Below are positions 51,503 through 61,364 of a DNA stretch of 64,000 nucleotides, in pieces; position 1 is the first letter of the stretch, and every line of letters begins with the position of its first letter. This DNA is from BQJU01 sp965229635 (GTDB lineage Bacteria; Bacteroidota; Bacteroidia; Chitinophagales; Saprospiraceae). The translations under genes were made by a program, and so were the position numbers. Under the pieces are notes generated by a model. That model did no database searches. It was not told where the DNA came from and saw only the letters and a program-made list of their open reading frames with translations. The stretch covers positions 3,038,001-3,102,000 of the forward strand of contig OZ245894.1 in NCBI GenBank assembly GCA_965229635.1, in the 5' to 3' direction.

Positions 51503-54439
51503 ATGGGAGTAAGATTACTCACCTGTCTGGGGTTTTGCTATATGGCATTGAACCTTCAGGCACAGACCTTTGTGGGGACGCCGGTCAACTCACGCAACAA
51601 CATTCAACTCGATCAACAATTTACCGCTTACGAAGTCTTTGCCTTAGAGGCCGATGCAGTGGATGAATACCTGCGGCAGGAAGCAGGGCCGGTTCCAATG
51701 CAATTGGAGTTTGGTACCGATCATCGCTGGGAACTGGAGCTTCAACCCGTTTCTTTACTTTCCCCTAATTATTCCGTCCGGATCGCCACATCGGGAGGGA
51801 TCATCCAGCAAACGGACACCCAACAGGTGCTCACCTATAAAGGAAAGGTGGCAGGTGAAAGCGACAGCCAGGTACGACTAACCGTTAATGGCAACTTCAT
51901 TTATGGCTATGTGCGGCGAGGCGAAGAGACCTACTTTGTAGAACCTTCCAATCGGTTCAGTCCCACTGCTGCGGAAAATCACTATGTGATCTATGAAGCC
52001 TCGGATGCCTTACCGGTTGAAGGAGTTAGCTGCAGCGCACTAGAGGTAGAAGAACATCATTTGGAACCTCATCATAACGAAGGAGGTAGCCGGGTGAATG
52101 ATGTATACGTTGAGTTGGCCATCGCCTCTGATTATTTGATGTATGTTGATTATGGCACCGTTGATGATGTGACGCAGCACAACATTGGGGTGCTCAATAA
52201 TGTGGCGGGTGATTATGACGGCGAGGTTTTTAATAATGACATCAATTTTGTGATTGTCGAACAGTTTGTTTCCACCTGCAGCACCTGCGATCCATGGACT
52301 TCGAATACGGCTGCGGGGAGCTTGCTCAGTTCCTTTGCCGATTGGGGAAACAACGGCGGCTTTAGTGTGGCCGATTTTGACCTCGCTCAGCTCTGGACCG
52401 ACCGTAATCTGAATGGCACCACGGTGGGTATTGCCTACATTGGTGCGGTTTGTTCCAGTTTTAAGTATCAGGTCCTTCAGGATTATACAAGCAATGCAAC
52501 TTCCCTCAGGGTGCTCACTTCCCACGAAACCGGCCATAATTTTGGAGCGACTCATAATTATGCAATCGGGTCAGCTTGCGCCAGTGATCCCATGCGCGGA
52601 CCACTGATTATGGACCCCACAGTCAGTACGGCTACGGACTGGTCAACTGGATTGGAATTGTGCGTTGATAAATTTAATGGCTCCATTACCGAAATCAACG
52701 ATGAACTGGCGAGTATCTTATGTCTTTCCTCTACCGCACCCAGCATTTGTGCGGCGGTTACCGACTTTACTATTGACAATATTACGGCTACCAGCATTAC
52801 CGTTAGCTGGGCCAATCCTGGAGGGAGTGTCGGTTACCGGGTACGCCTGCGCGAAGAAGGGGCAGGCAGCTACCTGGTGGATCAGTCGACCCTATTGACT
52901 TCTATTACGCTGACGCCACCACTTAGTCTATGTACTTCCTATGAGATATCGGTAGAAAATCACTGTAGTGGCAGCAACTATTCCGATCCGGTAATTGCCT
53001 TGTTTTCTTCGCCTTCAGCGACGGACTTTAATATTACCGATGTATCTACCACAAATTGTGCCGCCGGTACACCAAACGGCACCTATGATCTCACCGTCAC
53101 CTTTACCCACCTTGGCGGAAATGGCGATGGATTCAACATCAATGTTAATGGTAGTGATTATCCGTTTTCATTTGGCGCAAGCCCCCAAACCGAAACCATC
53201 AGCGGCCTGATTGGTGATGGTACGCTGGATAATACGGTGACCATTGCTGCGGTGACCAATGGTGGCGGCGCCTGTGATGCTACCGCCGTGTTTGATGAGC
53301 CGCAGGCGGATTGTGGTCTGTTTGTGCGTGAAAATTTTGACGATTGTTTGATTCCGGATGGATGGGTGGGGACGACAAGTAATCCTTTGATTTTTACAAA
53401 TCCTTATGAATGGAAAGTAGATGGGACAGCTAGGATTTCAAATAATTATGGCTCGTCGACAATAAATGATAATTGTATGTTGTATTTTGATGATGATGTG
53501 AACAGCAATTCATTTTTTACAGGAATTATCGAAATTACAACCGAAATAATTGATATTACCAGTTTTGAAAATACTGAGCTTTCTTTTATCTACAACTTTC
53601 ATGATTTCGAAGATGGAAAAACGCCTGCACAAAACTCCGGCAACAGCCAATTCACCGTCGAAGTCTGGGATGGCAGTGCCTGGCAAACCGTTTTGACAGA
53701 CAATGACGATGTCTGCGGGTGGTTCAATGTCTGGCAAGCGTCCTGCTACGAATCCCCTTCGATCAATCTGGATGCTTACCGCAATGCCGACTTCCAGGTG
53801 CGTTTTAGCTACACCGATGGAGATGATGGTTCTTATACAGGCATGATTGCTTTGGATGATTATTTGCTTACCGGTGACTTATCGGGAGCATTGCCGGTGG
53901 ATTTGATTTCCTTCACCGGAAAGGCGGTGGAGGAAGGGGTACTATTGGACTGGCGCACCGCCACAGAGGTCAATGCCGACTATTTTGAGATTCAGCATAG
54001 CCTGGATGGACGACACTATGAGCCCATTGGAAAAGCGGCGGCTGTCGGAAATGCTCAAACCGTGCAGTCTTATGCCTTTTTGCATGATGCACCGGCAGCG
54101 GGTGTTAACTACTATCGGCTTACGCTCTACAATGTGGACCAAAGTTACACCCATGAAGGAGTAGTGACGGTCACCATGCAAAAGGGCCAACAACTAATCA
54201 TCACGCCTAATCCGGTTTCAGCAGGTCATTTCTCATTTGTGTGGAATAGCGGACATGATGATCGACTACAAACCCAAATCTACAATCTGAATGGTCAGGT
54301 TTTGCGCATGGATCAATTTGATCTTGCCGTTGGAAGCAACCAGCTCAAGATTGAAAACCTGGGGTTGCCCGGTGGAATTTACATCCTGCGGGCGAGCCAA
54401 AGTAATCAGGATCAGGTGGTAAGGTTTGTAGTTCCGTAA
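51503..54439 (+). CDS. Secreted reprolysin-like metalloprotease with FN3 and T9SS domains
   Basis: A 978-residue protein with a signal peptide (1-21). A propeptide-like region precedes the metalloprotease, whose zinc site is HETGHNFGATH (341-351: His341, Glu342, His345, His351) with Met-turn LIMDP. A fibronectin type III domain follows (about 410-510; TSITVSWANPGGSVGYRVRL). A jelly-roll-like domain at ~610-790 (CLIPDGWVGTTSNP, VEVWDGSAW) and a T9SS type-A domain (IITPNPVSAGHF, IYNLNGQVLRM, GGIYILRASQ) end the protein. Residues ~610-715 are encoded by visibly AT-richer DNA than the flanks. Likely a surface or secreted protease. Confidence 0.9.
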   Translation: MGVRLLTCLGFCYMALNLQAQTFVGTPVNSRNNIQLDQQFTAYEVFALEADAVDEYLRQEAGPVPMQLEFGTDHRWELELQPVSLLSPNYSVRIATSGGIIQQTDTQQVLTYKGKVAGESDSQVRLTVNGNFIYGYVRRGEETYFVEPSNRFSPTAAENHYVIYEASDALPVEGVSCSALEVEEHHLEPHHNEGGSRVNDVYVELAIASDYLMYVDYGTVDDVTQHNIGVLNNVAGDYDGEVFNNDINFVIVEQFVSTCSTCDPWTSNTAAGSLLSSFADWGNNGGFSVADFDLAQLWTDRNLNGTTVGIAYIGAVCSSFKYQVLQDYTSNATSLRVLTSHETGHNFGATHNYAIGSACASDPMRGPLIMDPTVSTATDWSTGLELCVDKFNGSITEINDELASILCLSSTAPSICAAVTDFTIDNITATSITVSWANPGGSVGYRVRLREEGAGSYLVDQSTLLTSITLTPPLSLCTSYEISVENHCSGSNYSDPVIALFSSPSATDFNITDVSTTNCAAGTPNGTYDLTVTFTHLGGNGDGFNINVNGSDYPFSFGASPQTETISGLIGDGTLDNTVTIAAVTNGGGACDATAVFDEPQADCGLFVRENFDDCLIPDGWVGTTSNPLIFTNPYEWKVDGTARISNNYGSSTINDNCMLYFDDDVNSNSFFTGIIEITTEIIDITSFENTELSFIYNFHDFEDGKTPAQNSGNSQFTVEVWDGSAWQTVLTDNDDVCGWFNVWQASCYESPSINLDAYRNADFQVRFSYTDGDDGSYTGMIALDDYLLTGDLSGALPVDLISFTGKAVEEGVLLDWRTATEVNADYFEIQHSLDGRHYEPIGKAAAVGNAQTVQSYAFLHDAPAAGVNYYRLTLYNVDQSYTHEGVVTVTMQKGQQLIITPNPVSAGHFSFVWNSGHDDRLQTQIYNLNGQVLRMDQFDLAVGSNQLKIENLGLPGGIYILRASQSNQDQVVRFVVP

Positions 54440-54442
54440 GGA

Positions 54443-54473
54443 CTTCTGAAAAACCAGCATGGTTTTTCAGAAG
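54443..54473. terminator. Hairpin between convergent protease and hydrolase genes
   Basis: Perfect 14-base arms (CTTCTGAAAAACCA and TGGTTTTTCAGAAG) with a three-base loop, directly after the protease stop. The right arm contains TTTTT, so it can act on both strands. Confidence 0.75.
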
Positions 54474-54489
54474 ATGACTTCGCTACAAT

Positions 54490-55992
54490 CTATCTTTTCA
54501 CAAAAGGCTTGACCACGCTGCCCAGCTTACTTTCTACCCGGAGGTAATAAACCCCTGGGACCAGCCCGCTGATATCCGCGCTGAGTGGCCGGCTGGATGG
54601 CCTGGCAGAAGATCGTTGGACTTCAGTCCCAAGGGAATTAATGATAGATAGCAAGACCGTTTGGTTTTCCAAACCAGTGGCCGACAAATAAATGTTCAAT
54701 TGATCATTAGCCGGGTTGGGGAACAGCTGTAAATCTACACTTTCCCTCAGCTCTTCCACAGCAGTCGGATGTGCTTCGGCGTAGTCGATACAGGCCTGAA
54801 GCAATTCGCGGATGGTGGGATCGTGGTCCCAGGAAACGGCGGAACCATCATTGTCCTGCACGGCAATACTTACACCTTTTTGCGGGAAGTACCACACTTG
54901 CGAGGCATAACTCAAATCACCGCCGTGGCCCCAGCATGGCATATCGAGGAAGCTGCGGCGAATGATGCCCAACCCATAACGGCTATTGGGCCCCAGGTTA
55001 GCATTGACAGTCATGTACATCTCAGTTTTGGTATCGGCGTTGAGCAGGTCTCCAGCGTGCATTTGGTACATCCATTCCACCAAATCGGAAGGGGTAGTGA
55101 AGTATCCTCCCGCAGGGGCAACGGCGGTCAGCAGAGCGGTCCAGGTGGTAAAGTTTTGGTGAAAATCAGTCACCACTCCGTTGCCATTAGCGTCCAGCCA
55201 AAGATGGGCAATGGGGCTTTGCCAGGGCTCTTCGACGGGCATAAAGGTTTGTTCCAGTCCCAATGGATCGATAATGCGCTGACGGATGACCTCGAAGTAG
55301 GGCATGTCGGTCACCTCTTCGATAATCAAGGCCAGCAACAGGTAGTTGGTATTGCTGTAAGAAAAAGCTGTACCTGCTGCAAATTGGGGTGGTCCCACAA
55401 ATTGGCTGATAATCTGGGCCGGGTAGTAGTGAAAGTTTGGATTGCTCTGCAAGGTGGGATTAAAGAGGGGATTATTCGTGAAATTATAAATGCCCGATTG
55501 GTGCCGCAGCAGTTGTCGCACCGTGATGTTGCTGTCTACATTATTAAAAATCAGACCAAAATGGTGCAAGCTGTCATCCAGTCCGAAAAGCCCCTCTTCG
55601 TAAAGATCGAGTACGGTAGCGGCCACCAGCGTCTTGCCAATGCTGCCCATGGACAGTCGATGATCGGTGGTCAATTCTACAGTTGGATTTTCTTCGGAAA
55701 TGCCGCTGGCTCCGGCCCAGATGCTGCCATCGGGTAGGCGTAGTGCTGCTGAAAGGCCTTTGACGTTGAGCGCTTGTCGACGTTGTTCCAAAATCAAATT
55801 CAGAGAATCCGCTAATTCCGGTGGCACTTCATCGCGAAAATGAATGTTTTCACTGAAGTTGTCTGCAAAAGTAATGGGTTGCCCGATTGGCGGCATGTAT
55901 TCCGGTGAAAGTTCAAAACCGAGTACGGGCTGTCCATTCATCACCACAAAAAGCCCACAGGCGGAGAGCAAAAGCAGTACAATTCTTTTCAT
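54490..55992 (-). CDS. Beta-lactamase-fold serine hydrolase with T9SS domain
   Basis: A 500-residue protein counted from the ATG at 55992; the frame continues upstream into the AraC gene but that is not expected to be coding. Signal peptide (1-20). The class C beta-lactamase/D-aminopeptidase fold has SIGK (117-120), YSN (212-214) and HGG in WGHGGDLSY. It probably cleaves D-amino acid peptides or esters. The C-terminal T9SS domain (LQLFPNPANDQLNIY, INSLGTEVQRS, GLVPGVYYLRVES) directs export. It faces the protease gene across a shared terminator. Confidence 0.9.
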   Translation of the reverse strand: MKRIVLLLLSACGLFVVMNGQPVLGFELSPEYMPPIGQPITFADNFSENIHFRDEVPPELADSLNLILEQRRQALNVKGLSAALRLPDGSIWAGASGISEENPTVELTTDHRLSMGSIGKTLVAATVLDLYEEGLFGLDDSLHHFGLIFNNVDSNITVRQLLRHQSGIYNFTNNPLFNPTLQSNPNFHYYPAQIISQFVGPPQFAAGTAFSYSNTNYLLLALIIEEVTDMPYFEVIRQRIIDPLGLEQTFMPVEEPWQSPIAHLWLDANGNGVVTDFHQNFTTWTALLTAVAPAGGYFTTPSDLVEWMYQMHAGDLLNADTKTEMYMTVNANLGPNSRYGLGIIRRSFLDMPCWGHGGDLSYASQVWYFPQKGVSIAVQDNDGSAVSWDHDPTIRELLQACIDYAEAHPTAVEELRESVDLQLFPNPANDQLNIYLSATGLENQTVLLSIINSLGTEVQRSSARPSSRPLSADISGLVPGVYYLRVESKLGSVVKPFVKR

Positions 55993-56030
55993 AGCTGTTT
56001 TTGCCACAAAGAAGCAGCAACCACAGCAAA

Positions 56031-56900
56031 TCAGGTGGGTAAAAATTGCTTTTTCAATGCTTTTCGCAAATTGGTATGATCGGAGTAACCGACCATGGCT
56101 GCAATTTCCGGATAGGTAAAACGGCCGGTTTTCCGGAGCTTCCAACCTTCCGTGAGGCGTTTGTGCAGCAGGTATTGGTGCGGCGTTTTGCCAAAACATT
56201 CCCGAAAGGAACGAATCAAATGGTATTTGGAAAGGCAGGAAATGCGGCTAAAATCATCGCTGTTGAGAGATTGTGTATAGTTGTCTTCAATGTAATCACG
56301 TAGGACGGCTACCCGTTTAAACAATTCTAATTGAGTGGATCGCTTCTGGGCAGGTAACGACCGTAGTACGCGCTGCATTTTTAATTGAGCCAGGACCAGT
56401 TTATGGGACAGTGCTTCGTAGAGTTGTTCCAGGTCAATATTGACTTTTCCCCAGTTTTTATAATGCAAAAATTGTCGACTCAGGTTCCAAAGGAAAAGGC
56501 CCAAGTCATCATCTTCGAGCCGATAAATGCGATCAATGCAGTTGATGGCCGCTGCCGTGGAATGGCATGACGGGGCAATATCTTCGGGTGCCGTATAATA
56601 TTGCACGGCATCATTGATTAGTTCCAAAGGCGGATGCAGGCAAATGCCCAAAGCGGGAATGTCATTTTTGAAATCAATGCACACCTCATCCTGGAAGTTG
56701 GCAATATAAAACTGATTGGCCTGGATAGCCACGCGCTGGTTATTGATCGTGTATCTTTCTTCGCCTTTGAGCACCAATTTGATGGAAAGGGGCGTTCGGT
56801 AGGTCTCTCGCTGGTACTGGGTAACTTCCGAGACAACCAATTCATGCTGTATTGAAAAACTGTTCGGCGCAGGCTGGGTTTTGAACCAAATGAGATCCAT
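56031..56900 (-). CDS. AraC-family transcription regulator
   Basis: A 289-residue regulator. The N-terminal part is a cupin-like sensing domain (TPLSIKLVLKGEERYTINN, VAIQANQFYIANFQ). The C-terminal AraC HTH (about 195-289) has LNSDDFSRISCLSKYHLIRS, CFGKTPHQYLLHKRL and YPEIAAMVGYSDHTNLRKAL. It is 38 bases upstream of the serine hydrolase start in the same direction, so both may share an mRNA or it may control that gene. Ligand unknown. Confidence 0.9.
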   Translation of the reverse strand: MDLIWFKTQPAPNSFSIQHELVVSEVTQYQRETYRTPLSIKLVLKGEERYTINNQRVAIQANQFYIANFQDEVCIDFKNDIPALGICLHPPLELINDAVQYYTAPEDIAPSCHSTAAAINCIDRIYRLEDDDLGLFLWNLSRQFLHYKNWGKVNIDLEQLYEALSHKLVLAQLKMQRVLRSLPAQKRSTQLELFKRVAVLRDYIEDNYTQSLNSDDFSRISCLSKYHLIRSFRECFGKTPHQYLLHKRLTEGWKLRKTGRFTYPEIAAMVGYSDHTNLRKALKKQFLPT

Positions 56901-56990
56901 CGGGTGATTTTTACTCCAAAAATTCGGGTTTTTTACCAGAAATTGAAGTCAGCGTTGACGTTATTTTGCAAGGTGTCAGACGAGAAGGTG

Positions 56991-57030
56991 TTAGCAGCTG
57001 TCTCAAAAACAATTTTGAGATAGCTGCTAA
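56991..57030 (-). terminator. Hairpin at end of YCII-like gene
   Basis: Eighteen-base arms (TTAGCAGCTGTCTCAAAA with TTTTGAGATAGCTGCTAA, one G-T wobble) around a four-base loop. It starts inside the YCII-like stop codon, and the minus strand has a short T run only within the stem. Confidence 0.65.
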
Positions 57031-57530
57031 TCCACCACCCCTTGTTCCGCGAGGGTATTGTGAACTTCGTTTACTTGCATCAATGCCGCCGATCCGTACC
57101 ACGGATGCAATTCCATCACGAGTCGCCCGGCTTTAATCGCTGGATCAGTCTCCGTGAGGGCCTGGGCTTCCTCGATGGTTCTGACATCAAAAATGTAAAT
57201 ACCACGGATATCACCATTATCCATAAATGGCCCTGCCAGTACCAATTGTCCCGCTTCGGCCATGCGCCCGATATTTTCCAGGTGTGCTTTTTGTAATTGC
57301 GCTGCTTCCAGCGAATCCTGGCTGCGATTTGGGCCCGCCTTGAGGAAGGCCATCACATATTGTCTCATACCGTATTTATCGGCTCCCAGTTTGGCGGCGA
57401 GTTCGGCGTTGTAGCCACCGGATATTTCCGTTGTTTCGGGAGTCTCTGCGGTGGTTGCGGTAGCGGTCTCCGGTTGTTGCTCGCAGGCAAAAAAGGAGGC
57501 CAGTAAAAGGATAAACAGTAGCTTTTTCAT
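57027..57530 (-). CDS. YCII-related lipoprotein
   Basis: A 167-residue protein with a lipobox (FFAC, Cys16). A Thr/Ala/Glu-rich linker leads to a YCII-type domain (about 55-150: YVMAFLKAGPNR, HLENIGRMAEAGQLVLAGPF, GIYIFDVRTIEEAQALTETD, GRLVMELHPWYG). YCII domains have a ferredoxin-like fold with His-Asp sites and unclear roles. Its stop codon forms the 3' arm of a hairpin at 56991-57030. Confidence 0.85.
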   Translation of the reverse strand: MKKLLFILLLASFFACEQQPETATATTAETPETTEISGGYNAELAAKLGADKYGMRQYVMAFLKAGPNRSQDSLEAAQLQKAHLENIGRMAEAGQLVLAGPFMDNGDIRGIYIFDVRTIEEAQALTETDPAIKAGRLVMELHPWYGSAALMQVNEVHNTLAEQGVVD

Positions 57531-57595
57531 CAGTCAGGTGATTTAATGATTGAATAGTAATTTACAATAAAGATGAAAAACATTTTACAATTTTG

Positions 57596-58696
57596 CTACA
57601 CCCGAACGTAGATTCCCCGCCGGTCCATCAACCAGCCTACCAGCCAGCACAGCATCATAAAGCTTATGGCAAAAGCCAGTGCACCGAAGTAAGGCCCGAT
57701 CCAGCTAAAGCCATTTTGGTAAATAAAACTATACAGAGATTGACCATCTACGCGGATGAAGTGCATCAAGATGGCCAGGTATTCCGAGAGTAAATAGATG
57801 GAAAGAGGGTTTTTGCCAAAAACTTCAAAGAAGTAGTAGTTGACCGGTTTTTCCCTAAAATCAATGGTGTAGATCACCATTGACAAGAGGATCAAATCCA
57901 TTCCGGTAGTGAGCACCACGAAGGAGCTGGTCCACAATTTCTTGTTAACGGGGAAGCCGAGATTCCAGATGTAGGCCACAATCAGGAGTACCGCACCCAC
58001 CAATAGTAGCTTGGCCAGTTTTTCAAAATTAAGGCCGCCTTCAATGATATAAATACCGGCCAGGTAACCCGCAATCACATTTACTACCGCTGGGAAGGTA
58101 CTCAGCAACCCCTCCGGATCAAAGGGAATACCATCGCCCATGTAGAGGTGGCTTTCGCCAAATAGCCAGAGGTCGAGGGTGCGCACAAAGTTGTTTTCCA
58201 AAGTATAATCGCCGAAGGCGGAAAGGATAATCCAATATCCTAGCAGAATACCTGCCGAGGCGATCCAGAGTTGTTTTTTGTTGAGGTAAAAAATGAGGAT
58301 GGCACCAATGAAGTAGCACAGGGCAATGCGCTGCAAGACGCCCAAAAAACGGGTCTCACTAAATGGAAAGAAAGTTAGGTCACCGGCATCGGTCCATTTC
58401 ATAAAGGGAAACCAATACATGGTATAGCCCAGAAAAAAGATGATGAGCGTTCGCTTTAATATTTTACCGATCACATCGGATAATTGCTTGTCGGCCCAGC
58501 GGGTTTTCACAAAGGCAAAGGCATTACCAACGGCAAAGAGAAAAGAGGGGAAAACAAGGTCAGTGGGTGTAAAGCCATGCCACCCGGCGTGTAATAATGG
58601 AGCAAAAGTAGCCGACCAGTCGCCGGAAGTATTGACGACGATCATCAGACACACGGTCATCCCGCGGAAGACGTCCAGGGCTTTAAAGCGTTTCAT
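57596..58696 (-). CDS. NagX/HGSNAT-like membrane acyltransferase
   Basis: A 366-residue membrane protein with ~10 helices. The N-terminal signature RFKALDVFRGMTVCLMI and LLHAGWHGFTPTDLVFPSFLF (His36, His40) matches the heparan-alpha-glucosaminide N-acetyltransferase/NagX family, where a His in this region carries the acetyl group across the membrane. It may acetylate glucosamine units taken from glycans. Monocistronic; the divergent gene at 58817 starts 120 bases away. Confidence 0.9.
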   Translation of the reverse strand: MKRFKALDVFRGMTVCLMIVVNTSGDWSATFAPLLHAGWHGFTPTDLVFPSFLFAVGNAFAFVKTRWADKQLSDVIGKILKRTLIIFFLGYTMYWFPFMKWTDAGDLTFFPFSETRFLGVLQRIALCYFIGAILIFYLNKKQLWIASAGILLGYWIILSAFGDYTLENNFVRTLDLWLFGESHLYMGDGIPFDPEGLLSTFPAVVNVIAGYLAGIYIIEGGLNFEKLAKLLLVGAVLLIVAYIWNLGFPVNKKLWTSSFVVLTTGMDLILLSMVIYTIDFREKPVNYYFFEVFGKNPLSIYLLSEYLAILMHFIRVDGQSLYSFIYQNGFSWIGPYFGALAFAISFMMLCWLVGWLMDRRGIYVRV

Positions 58697-58791
58697 GATT
58701 TTTCGTTTTGTAAGCGGGAAGGTACGAAATGAACTTTAAAGAATTAGCATTAATTTAAACTCGGTTTTGTCAGGTCTGCCTCGATGCTCCT

Positions 58792-58799
58792 TATTTTTG
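58792..58799 (+). promoter_or_regulatory. Likely Bacteroidota -7 promoter element
   Basis: TATTTTTG matches TAnnTTTG, with TTTTG at 58765-58769 as a -33 element 22 bases upstream. It lies 17 bases before the start at 58817. Confidence 0.5.
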
Positions 58800-58816
58800 C
58801 CCGCTAAATAAAATCG

Positions 58817-60355
58817 ATGCAAATAAGACATACCTGGTTGCTGGTAGCCCTACTATTTTGGGTCCTTCTTGTTGCGACAACCTGTTCAGAAAACGAATAT
58901 AAAGGGGCTCCGGCGTCAAACTCCGGAGAGTTACTGGCGCGTACCCATTGTGCGTCCTGCCATCAGTATCCGGAGCCGGACTTATTGGACCGGAAGAGCT
59001 GGGAGCAGCATATTTTACCTCGCATGGGTTATATGCTGGGTGTCTTGCCGGAAGATAGCATCGGACCTGGATTTATTGAGCCTTTGGCCCGTGATTTGGC
59101 TTTCGCCAATGCTTCCCTGTTCCGACAGGAAACGACCCTGACTGCCAATGAATGGAAGGCTATCCGCGACTTTTATTTGCAGGCAGCACCAGCTCAACCG
59201 ATTCTTCCAGAACCGTCAGAAATAACGGATTCCCTGCCCCATTTTAAGGTTCGATTTGCCACTTCGCGCTTGTCGCCGCCCAGCACGACCATGGTGAAGT
59301 TTTTGAATCAACAATTGTGGATCGGTGATGCCCATACCCGCAGAATGTACCAGTTTGATCAAAACATGCAACTGCTTAATGCCGCCAATGTAGGCGAATG
59401 CCTCGTAGATTTGATTGAACTACCCAATACTTATTTGCTGACCGTTATGGGTTCCTTTTCTCCCACCGATGCGGCAACGGGCAAGGTCATTTCCCTATCC
59501 AAACGACCGGAAGAAGGCGTTCAGGTGCTACTCGATTCATTGCGTAGGCCAGTGCATACGGCTTTGGCCGATCTCAACGGGGATGGCAAAATGGATTTGA
59601 TCACCTGCGAATTTGCCAAATGGACAGGACGCCTTGCCTGGTGGCAAAATGAAGGGAACGGCACCTTTACACCTCATATACTACGCAATATGCCCGGAGC
59701 GATTCGCACCTATGTTCATGATTTTGATGGCAATGGCCGGCCAGATATTATTGCCTTGTTTGGGCAGGGCGATGAGGGCATTTTTATTTATTACAACAAT
59801 GGAAGTGGAGGCTTTCGGGAAGAACAGGTTTTGCGCTTTCCACCGGCTTACGGTTCCAGCTATTTTGACCTAGTTGATCTGAATAATGATGACCATCCCG
59901 ACATCATCTACACCGCTGGAGATAATGCCGATTTTCCACCCGTAACCAAAGCCTATCACGGTATCTACTGCTTTATTAATGACGGTAACAATCATTTTCA
60001 GCAGCAACAATTCCTGCCTATGCCCGGTGCCTATGCTGCGAAGGCGCAGGACTTTGACCAGGACGGAGACCTGGACATGGCCGCCATCAGCTTTTTCCCG
60101 GATTATGAAGCGCAGCCTAAATCCGGATTTGTCTATTTTCAAAACCTGGGGGATTTTCAATATAAAGCACACACCTTTCCTGAGGTTGATAGTGGCCGTT
60201 GGATTGTGCTGGACAGCGGTGATATTGATGGCGACAGTGATCTCGATTTGGTGCTTGGTTCGCTGGCATTTGAAGTCATTCCTCCCAACGGCCTGGTAGT
60301 GCAATGGACCGAAAGTGGTATTCCCTTTGTGATCCTGGAGAATACATTGCACTAA
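58817..60355 (+). CDS. Haem c/FG-GAP repeat lipoprotein
   Basis: A 512-residue exported lipoprotein (hydrophobic segment, lipobox VATTC with Cys23). A c-type haem site CASCH (45-49) is followed by a helical cytochrome region (LPRMGYMLGVLPEDSIG to ~130). The rest is a beta-propeller of FG-GAP/VCBS repeats (DLNGDGKMDLITCEF, DFDGNGRPDIIALFG, DLNNDDHPDIIYTA, DFDQDGDLDMAAISF, DIDGDSDLDLVLGS), each with a Ca-binding DxDxDG loop. It may move electrons at the outer-membrane face or bind a substrate. Promoter at 58792-58799; MscS gene 65 bases downstream. Confidence 0.88.
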   Translation: MQIRHTWLLVALLFWVLLVATTCSENEYKGAPASNSGELLARTHCASCHQYPEPDLLDRKSWEQHILPRMGYMLGVLPEDSIGPGFIEPLARDLAFANASLFRQETTLTANEWKAIRDFYLQAAPAQPILPEPSEITDSLPHFKVRFATSRLSPPSTTMVKFLNQQLWIGDAHTRRMYQFDQNMQLLNAANVGECLVDLIELPNTYLLTVMGSFSPTDAATGKVISLSKRPEEGVQVLLDSLRRPVHTALADLNGDGKMDLITCEFAKWTGRLAWWQNEGNGTFTPHILRNMPGAIRTYVHDFDGNGRPDIIALFGQGDEGIFIYYNNGSGGFREEQVLRFPPAYGSSYFDLVDLNNDDHPDIIYTAGDNADFPPVTKAYHGIYCFINDGNNHFQQQQFLPMPGAYAAKAQDFDQDGDLDMAAISFFPDYEAQPKSGFVYFQNLGDFQYKAHTFPEVDSGRWIVLDSGDIDGDSDLDLVLGSLAFEVIPPNGLVVQWTESGIPFVILENTLH

Positions 60356-60419
60356 TCCTACCAAACCTCTCATTGCTCCTGCCGTTCTACAGAAGTATTT
60401 ATTACCTAAATCCTTCTTT

Positions 60420-61310
60420 ATGCGAGACAGACTAGTAGCAGCTTTTGAAAATTTTTGGGCTGCTGTCATCGACCAGGTTCCTGAATTGGTGGTGGGACTG
60501 GTCTTATTAACCCTATTGATTTTTATTGGAATTGGATTGCGAAGAGTCGCTCAACGCCGATTGTACAATATGCTAAATGACCGGCTTTTGGTCAATTTCA
60601 TTGGCCGGATTATCTTTTTGGTTTTCCTGATTTTGGGCATTGTGATTTTTTTGAATCAGCTCGGACTCGGCAAGGCCGCCAGTGGATTGCTTGCGGGCGC
60701 AGGTGTGTCGGCCTTGATTATTGGTTTTGCTTTTAAAGACATTGGTGAAAACTTTCTGGCGGGCTTTTTTCTGGCCTTTGCCCGTCCTTTTCAGATCGGA
60801 GACATTATCGAAATTGTAGACATTACCGGCAAGGTGGAAACCCTTAGCTTTCGCAATACCCACGTGCGTACCTTCGATGGCCGTGATATCTTTATTCCCA
60901 ACTCCATTTTGATTAAAAATCCACTGACCAACTTCACCAAAGACGGCCTGATGCGCCACGACTTCCTGCTCGGTATCGACTACGGGGAAGATATTGCCGA
61001 AGCTACCCGCATCATTCTGGACGAACTATCAAAGCTCGACAATATCACCCACGCCGAGGATTTGTCGCCCTTTGTGACCATCAATGATTTTGGGACCAGT
61101 ACCGTCAATTTAAAAACTCATTTCTGGATCAATACCTACGACTTTTTGGGGTCCACCACCGTATTGCGTAGTACCGTGATGCAGCAAGTGGTAAAGCGCC
61201 TGAGTGGTGAAGGCTTTAATATGCCTGCCGATATTGTGGAACTGAAAATTTATCAGGAGGGGCAACCTATTCCTGTCAATATTCGAAACATCGATAAAAA
61301 AACGAATTGA
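60420..61310 (+). CDS. MscS-family mechanosensitive channel
   Basis: A 296-residue channel with three N-terminal membrane helices (about 15-110), the pore-lining helix (AASGLLAGAGVSALIIGFAF) and the MscS signature FARPFQIGDIIEI plus RTFDGRDIFIPNSILIKN. The C-terminal beta/alpha vestibule runs to the end. It opens on osmotic downshock to release solutes. Gene 65 bases downstream of the haem lipoprotein gene; the DUF2254 membrane protein follows 55 bases later. Confidence 0.93.
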   Translation: MRDRLVAAFENFWAAVIDQVPELVVGLVLLTLLIFIGIGLRRVAQRRLYNMLNDRLLVNFIGRIIFLVFLILGIVIFLNQLGLGKAASGLLAGAGVSALIIGFAFKDIGENFLAGFFLAFARPFQIGDIIEIVDITGKVETLSFRNTHVRTFDGRDIFIPNSILIKNPLTNFTKDGLMRHDFLLGIDYGEDIAEATRIILDELSKLDNITHAEDLSPFVTINDFGTSTVNLKTHFWINTYDFLGSTTVLRSTVMQQVVKRLSGEGFNMPADIVELKIYQEGQPIPVNIRNIDKKTN

Positions 61311-61364
61311 TGAGCCCACTGGATAATTGCTCGCACGATTTGTATTGAAAATTATTGCACCAAA

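Noticed and set aside
54769..55737. 322-codon plus-strand ORF
   Set aside because: Antisense to the beta-lactamase-fold gene, which has all catalytic motifs on the other strand.
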